From Desulfuromonadaceae bacterium (lineage in GTDB: Bacteria > Desulfobacterota > Desulfuromonadia > Desulfuromonadales > Geopsychrobacteraceae): DNA of 9,602 nucleotides. The stretch is from assembly GCA_013138655.1 (NCBI GenBank), contig WTCI01000348.1:1-9602 (forward strand). Direction: 5' to 3'. This document shows positions 6,094 through 9,602 of this stretch, one piece after another (position 1 is the stretch's first letter; the number at the start of each line of letters is the position of its first letter). A model generated the notes under the pieces. The model made no database searches and was not told the DNA's origin. It saw only the letters and a program-made list of their open reading frames with translations. The position numbers were made by a program, and so were the translations under genes.

Positions 6094-8109
6094 TTAAACG
6101 AGCAGCGGTGCAATGACCAGGGAAACAACACTCATCAGTTTGATGAGAATGTTCATGGACGGACCGGAGGTATCCTTGAAGGGGTCACCGACAGTATCGC
6201 CGATAACCGCAGCGGCATGAGCATCGCTACCCTTGCCTTCACCTTCCAGTTGACCGCTCTCAATGTATTTTTTTGCATTATCCCAGGCACCGCCACCGTT
6301 CGACATCATCAGCGCCAGCAGAACCCCGGCCACGGTAGCACCGGCGAGCATGCCGCCCAGAGCTTCCTTACCAAGTACGAAGCCGATCAGAACCGGAGCG
6401 GAAATGGCAACCACGCCCGGCAAAACCATCTCTTTCAAAGCAGCACGAGCAGAGATATCGATGCATCTCTGGGAGTCCGGCTTAACACCTTCTTTACCCT
6501 CCAGCAGGCCGGGGATTTCCCGGAACTGGCGACGGATCTCGTCAACCATCTGTCCGGCGGCACGACCGACCGAAGTCATGGTCAAGGCACCGATAAAGAA
6601 CGGCAACGCACCACCGATCAGCATGCCGATAATCACCATCGGGTTAATCAGGTTGATCGTTTCAAGCCCTACGGTAGTCGCGTAAGCGGAGAACAGGGCC
6701 AGGGCCGTCAAAGCTGCGGAACCGATGGCGAAACCCTTGCCGATCGCCGCGGTCGTATTACCGATGGCGTCGAGGCCGTCGGTAATTTTCCGCACATCCG
6801 GACCCAAACCAGCCATTTCCGAGATGCCGCCGGCGTTGTCAGCGATCGGACCGTAAGCATCGACCGTCATGGTGACACCGACAGTCGCCAGCATGCCGAC
6901 CGCAGCAATACCAATGCCGTAAAGCCCGGCAAAATAGTTGGCGACAAAAATACAGGCACAAATGATCAGAATCGGCAGAGCAGTCGATTCAAGACCAACC
7001 GCCAAGCCATGGATGATGTTGGTTGCCGGACCGGTTTTGGAGGCATTGGCAATCCGCACAACCGGGGCACGAGCAGTATAGTACTCGGTGATCTGGCCGA
7101 TAGCGATCCCGGCCAGGGTCCCGGCGAGAACGGCCCAGAAGACGCCGGTGGTGATCCCCAGAGCCTTGATGACGAAGAAAGCGATAACCAGGAAGCCTCC
7201 AGCGGCAACAAAGGTGGTGTAGTGCAGCGCCTTGGCCGGGTCAATCCCCTTGAGGAAGCGCATGGAGAAAATACCGATGAGGGAAAAGATCAGACCGACC
7301 ATAGCCATCACCAACGGCAGGATCATGGCGTTGGCCTGAACCGTAGCACCGCCACCCAACTTGAGCAGCAACTCCGGACCGGCGGCCGCGGCAATCGCCA
7401 TAGTGGCGATGATCGAACCGACATAGGACTCGAAGATATCGGCCCCCATACCGGCGGTGTCACCGACACAGTCACCGACGTTGTCAGCGATAACCCCCGG
7501 GTTGCGCGGGTCGTCTTCAGGAATACCGGCTTCGACCTTACCAACCAGGTCGGCACCAACGTCCGCAGCCTTGGTGTAGATACCGCCACCGACGCGGGCG
7601 AACAGCGCGATGGAGGAAGCACCCATGGCAAAACCGTTGATGTATTTTGCCGTCTCCGGACTGCCGCCAAAATAGATGTAAGCGACACCGACGCCGACTA
7701 GACCGAGGGAAGCAACGGCCAGGCCCATGACAGCACCGCCGTTGTAGGAAACTTCCAGAGCCTCGGCCTGACCGTGAGCACGGGCAGCTTCACATGTCCG
7801 CACATTGGCACGGGTCGCCGCCTTCATGCCGACGAAACCGCAAGTCATGGAACAAACAGCGCCGCCGAGGAAAGCCAATGCGGTCTGATAGTTCATACCG
7901 ACCAGAATCAGGACGAAAACCACCGCAATAAAAATGGCCAACACCCGGTATTCGCGACCGAGGAAAGCCATGGCACCAGCATAAATATCGTCGGAAATCT
8001 CACGCATTCTCTCGTTTCCGACCGGTTGTGCCTTAACAATGTTGTAGATCACAATCGCGATTGCGAACCCGATTACTCCCAAGATAGGAGCCCACATCTG
8101 CAGTTCCAT
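6094..8109 (-). CDS. hppA: Membrane-bound ion-pumping pyrophosphatase, K+-dependent type
   Basis: A 671-residue polytopic inner-membrane protein (16 helices are usual in the family) that couples pyrophosphate hydrolysis to outward pumping of H+ and/or Na+. Substrate- and Mg-binding motifs are intact: [11 protein letters not shown] (183-193), [15 protein letters not shown] (199-213) with C214 then [27 protein letters not shown] (417-428), and the C-terminal [19 protein letters not shown] (638-656). [10 protein letters not shown] (450-459) has Ala454 and Gly457 where K+-independent enzymes have Lys and Thr, which places it in the K+-dependent group. Many of those pump Na+ or both ions; I cannot settle which here. 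AAGGA precedes the ATG, and Met5 is a less likely alternative start. It follows pth by 26 nt with no terminator, so it is probably cotranscribed with rplY and pth. Confidence 0.98.
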   Translation of the reverse strand: MELQMWAPILGVIGFAIAIVIYNIVKAQPVGNERMREISDDIYAGAMAFLGREYRVLAIFIAVVFVLILVGMNYQTALAFLGGAVCSMTCGFVGMKAATRANVRTCEAARAHGQAEALEVSYNGGAVMGLAVASLGLVGVGVAYIYFGGSPETAKYINGFAMGASSIALFARVGGGIYTKAADVGADLVGKVEAGIPEDDPRNPGVIADNVGDCVGDTAGMGADIFESYVGSIIATMAIAAAAGPELLLKLGGGATVQANAMILPLVMAMVGLIFSLIGIFSMRFLKGIDPAKALHYTTFVAAGGFLVIAFFVIKALGITTGVFWAVLAGTLAGIAIGQITEYYTARAPVVRIANASKTGPATNIIHGLAVGLESTALPILIICACIFVANYFAGLYGIGIAAVGMLATVGVTMTVDAYGPIADNAGGISEMAGLGPDVRKITDGLDAIGNTTAAIGKGFAIGSAALTALALFSAYATTVGLETINLINPMVIIGMLIGGALPFFIGALTMTSVGRAAGQMVDEIRRQFREIPGLLEGKEGVKPDSQRCIDISARAALKEMVLPGVVAISAPVLIGFVLGKEALGGMLAGATVAGVLLALMMSNGGGAWDNAKKYIESGQLEGEGKGSDAHAAAVIGDTVGDPFKDTSGPSMNILIKLMSVVSLVIAPLLV

Positions 8110-8135
8110 CTGTTCCTTGCCTCTCTTCTTAGTGT

Positions 8136-8714
8136 TTAGAGTGATTCCAGCAGGTTACAATTATTAAACTTATTCATTGCCGCGCTGACCCCGTCAGTCA
8201 GGATCATTTCGGCAGCATCGGCTGCCAGATCCAGCAGTTGCGGCAACAATTTCTGTTCGCCGGCATGAAATCGTCCCAGTACGTAGTTGGTCACATCACC
8301 CCGCTCCGGCCGACCGATCCCCACCTTGAGACGGACAAAATCCTTCCGGCCGAAAACTGCAATAATATCGCGCAGCCCGTTGTGACCACCATGACCACCT
8401 TCCGGCCTGACCCTGATCCGTCCCATCGGCAGATCCAGATCATCATGGATGACAATCAAATCCCCCGGAGCAACTCCGAAGGATCGACAGGCAGCGTTAA
8501 CACTGCTACCGCTGCGGTTCATGAAGGTTTGCGGCAACAGGATGGTCGTCTCTTCGCCGGCAACGCGGCCGACTCCGTAGATCCCCTGGTAGCCCTTCTT
8601 TTTCAAATTTATCCGGTGCCGTTCGGCAACCCTGGATGCGACCAGAAATCCGGCATTGTGGCGAGTTCCGGCATACCTATCGCCAGGATTTCCCAGCCCG
8701 ACCAGTAACTTCAC
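8136..8714 (-). CDS. pth: Peptidyl-tRNA hydrolase (GTG start)
   Basis: A 192-residue Pth, the usual length. It cleaves the ester bond between peptide and tRNA when translation aborts, recycling tRNA. Catalytic and binding residues are in place: Asn9 in GLGNPG, His19 in TRHNAGF (general base), Asn66 in TFMNRSG, Asp91 in HDDLDLP, and Asn112 in [12 protein letters not shown]. The VGIGRP block lies at about 136-141. The first codon is GTG, chosen because [11 protein letters not shown] is the conserved beginning and no ATG lies closer. The Shine-Dalgarno is weak (GGGA 5 nt upstream). It begins 24 nt after the rplY stop, so coupled translation is plausible. hppA follows after 26 nt. Confidence 0.98.
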   Translation of the reverse strand: MKLLVGLGNPGDRYAGTRHNAGFLVASRVAERHRINLKKKGYQGIYGVGRVAGEETTILLPQTFMNRSGSSVNAACRSFGVAPGDLIVIHDDLDLPMGRIRVRPEGGHGGHNGLRDIIAVFGRKDFVRLKVGIGRPERGDVTNYVLGRFHAGEQKLLPQLLDLAADAAEMILTDGVSAAMNKFNNCNLLESL

Positions 8715-8738
8715 AGCAGTCCCATTTCAAGTCGGAGA

Positions 8739-9401
8739 TCATTCCTCCTCAGCAGCGGGCTCGCCCTCAGCGCCCTCAGCGCCCTCAGCGCCCTCAACGG
8801 CCTCAACGCCTTCTTCACCTTCAGCCAGTTCCTCCTCTTCAGCCTGACGGCCTTTAACGGTAATCACGGTAAAGTTGACATCAAAAGAAATCTCGGCATG
8901 TTCCGGAGCAACAATTTCTTCGATATGTACGGTGTCCCCGATCTCCAAATTTGTCACATCGATATCGATCGACTGGGGAACCGCCGTCGGCAGACAGATA
9001 ACTTCCAGCTCTTTACGGATCAGCTGCAGAGTGCCGCCTATCTTTTCACCTTCTGACTTACCAACCACATTAACCGGAACCAGGAAGGAGCTTTTTTTCT
9101 GCAGATCGATCGCGTGGAAATCAGCGCAGACCATGGTGCGGCGCAACGGGTGTATGTCGAGCCCTTTCAACACAACAACCTTACCTTCGAGTTCAGCAGC
9201 ACCTTTCAGGGTCAGCAAAGTGTTCCAGCCGGCTTCAGTCGCAATAGCCTGCTCCAGAGCTTTCGGCTCAACGATGATCGGGGTCGACTCCATCCCTTTG
9301 CCGTAAACAACAGCGGGAACCTTGCCGGCAGCACGCAATTTGCGAGCTACACCCTTACCGGAATTTCCACGAATCTCAATATTCAGTTCTGCTTGGGCCA
9401 T
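8739..9401 (-). CDS. rplY: 50S ribosomal protein L25, CTC/TL5 type
   Basis: A 220-residue long-form L25 of the general stress protein CTC/TL5 group, which binds 5S rRNA. The N-terminal 5S-binding domain is at about 1-95, with RKLRAAGKVPAVVYG at 20-34 and the HPLRRTMVCADFHAI block at 84-98. The TL5-type beta domain lies at about 96-185 and ends FTVITVKGR. Residues 186-220 form an acidic Glu/Gly/Ala tail with repeated GAE units. GGAGGA upstream fixes the ATG. It follows prs by 63 nt and precedes pth by 24 nt, the prs-rplY-pth order found widely. Confidence 0.98.
   Translation of the reverse strand: MAQAELNIEIRGNSGKGVARKLRAAGKVPAVVYGKGMESTPIIVEPKALEQAIATEAGWNTLLTLKGAAELEGKVVVLKGLDIHPLRRTMVCADFHAIDLQKKSSFLVPVNVVGKSEGEKIGGTLQLIRKELEVICLPTAVPQSIDIDVTNLEIGDTVHIEEIVAPEHAEISFDVNFTVITVKGRQAEEEELAEGEEGVEAVEGAEGAEGAEGEPAAEEE
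8762..8806 (-). repeat. 9-bp tandem repeat in rplY acidic tail
   Basis: Five adjacent 9-bp units: three identical CGCCCTCAG copies (8762-8788, as read on the + strand), then CGCCCTCAA and CGGCCTCAA. They encode the GAE/VEA-type repeats of the L25 tail. The unit is in frame, so slippage would change tail length by three residues per unit. Confidence 0.9.
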
Positions 9402-9464
9402 CTATCTATCCTCCATCGAATTGGGAAACTGGCTCTTATTTGAATTAATTCAGGTCACTCTGCT

Positions 9465-9602
9465 TTAAACAAACAGCGAGCTGACCGATTCGTCATTATG
9501 AATTCTGCGGATCGCCTCAGACAGCAGACCACTGACCGACAGACTGGTCAGTTTGTTGTCCCGGGTAATTTTCTCCTGTGCCGGGATGGTGTTGGTAACC
9601 AC
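9465..9602 (-). CDS. prs: Ribose-phosphate pyrophosphokinase, C-terminal 45 residues (5' end outside window)
   Basis: The last 45 codons and stop of a gene running off the right edge. The protein makes phosphoribosyl pyrophosphate (PRPP) from ribose 5-phosphate and ATP for nucleotide, histidine and tryptophan synthesis. The end is characteristic: VVTNTIP near the window edge, then [15 protein letters not shown] and the family-typical terminus DESVSSLFV. In most homologues the first motif reads VTDTIP; Asn in place of Asp is a mild difference. Position directly upstream of rplY and pth supports the call. Only a 63-nt gap separates it from rplY, with no clear terminator. Confidence 0.95.
   Translation of the reverse strand: MVTNTIPAQEKITRDNKLTSLSVSGLLSEAIRRIHNDESVSSLFV

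Noticed and set aside
6217..7701. 494-codon + strand open frame opposite hppA
   Set aside because: It lies antisense inside a fully convincing pyrophosphatase gene. The product is Asp/Gly/Arg/His-rich with no domain, as expected from the mirror of membrane-protein codons.
8762..8806. Direct repeats considered as a CRISPR-like array
   Set aside because: The units are 9 bp, adjacent without spacers, and lie in frame inside the L25 coding sequence.
9402..9464. TGAATTAATTCA palindrome between prs and rplY considered as an operator or promoter
   Set aside because: A short AT-rich dyad with no paired -35/-10 at sensible spacing; not supportable.

Overview
The window (about 54% GC by eye) looks like a chromosomal segment of a Desulfuromonadia/Geobacter-type delta-proteobacterium. 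This rests on gene order (prs-rplY-pth, then ychF, then rpsF-rpsR-DUF2232-rplI), a CTC-type L25, a cysteine-containing S18 and a membrane pyrophosphatase. No species can be named from the sequence alone.

Left part (1-2333, + strand): the tail of an operon of four tightly spaced genes. In order they are the C-terminal end of a protein resembling an iron-type ABC solute-binding protein, a cysteine-rich SIMIBI-class P-loop GTPase related to HypB/UreG/CobW, a stand-alone ABC ATPase with an extra N-terminal helical domain, and an 80-residue zinc-ribbon protein. No membrane permease is visible. The set looks more like a metal- or cofactor-handling module than a plain importer, and its function is not known to me. 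It is the most interesting part of the window. It ends in a strong hairpin terminator (2504-2537) that also serves the opposing ribosomal operon.

Right part (2565-9602, - strand): housekeeping genes transcribed right to left. The upstream group is prs (3' end only), rplY (L25/CTC), pth (GTG start) and hppA (membrane pyrophosphatase of the K+-dependent type), ending in a perfect 30-nt palindrome. ychF follows, with its own terminator. The last group is rpsF, rpsR, a DUF2232 membrane protein and rplI, preceded by a plausible extended -10 promoter and a leader with a CCGG hairpin that could be a site of S6:S18 autoregulation. Most of these genes serve translation: two 30S proteins, two 50S proteins, recycling of peptidyl-tRNA, and a ribosome-associated ATPase. 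Prs supplies PRPP and HppA uses the pyrophosphate released by biosynthesis, including aminoacyl-tRNA synthesis.

There are no RNA genes, insertion sequences or CRISPR arrays, and I see no sign of recent transfer. The two longest gene-free stretches are 2334-2564 and 4677-4921. Both are described below.
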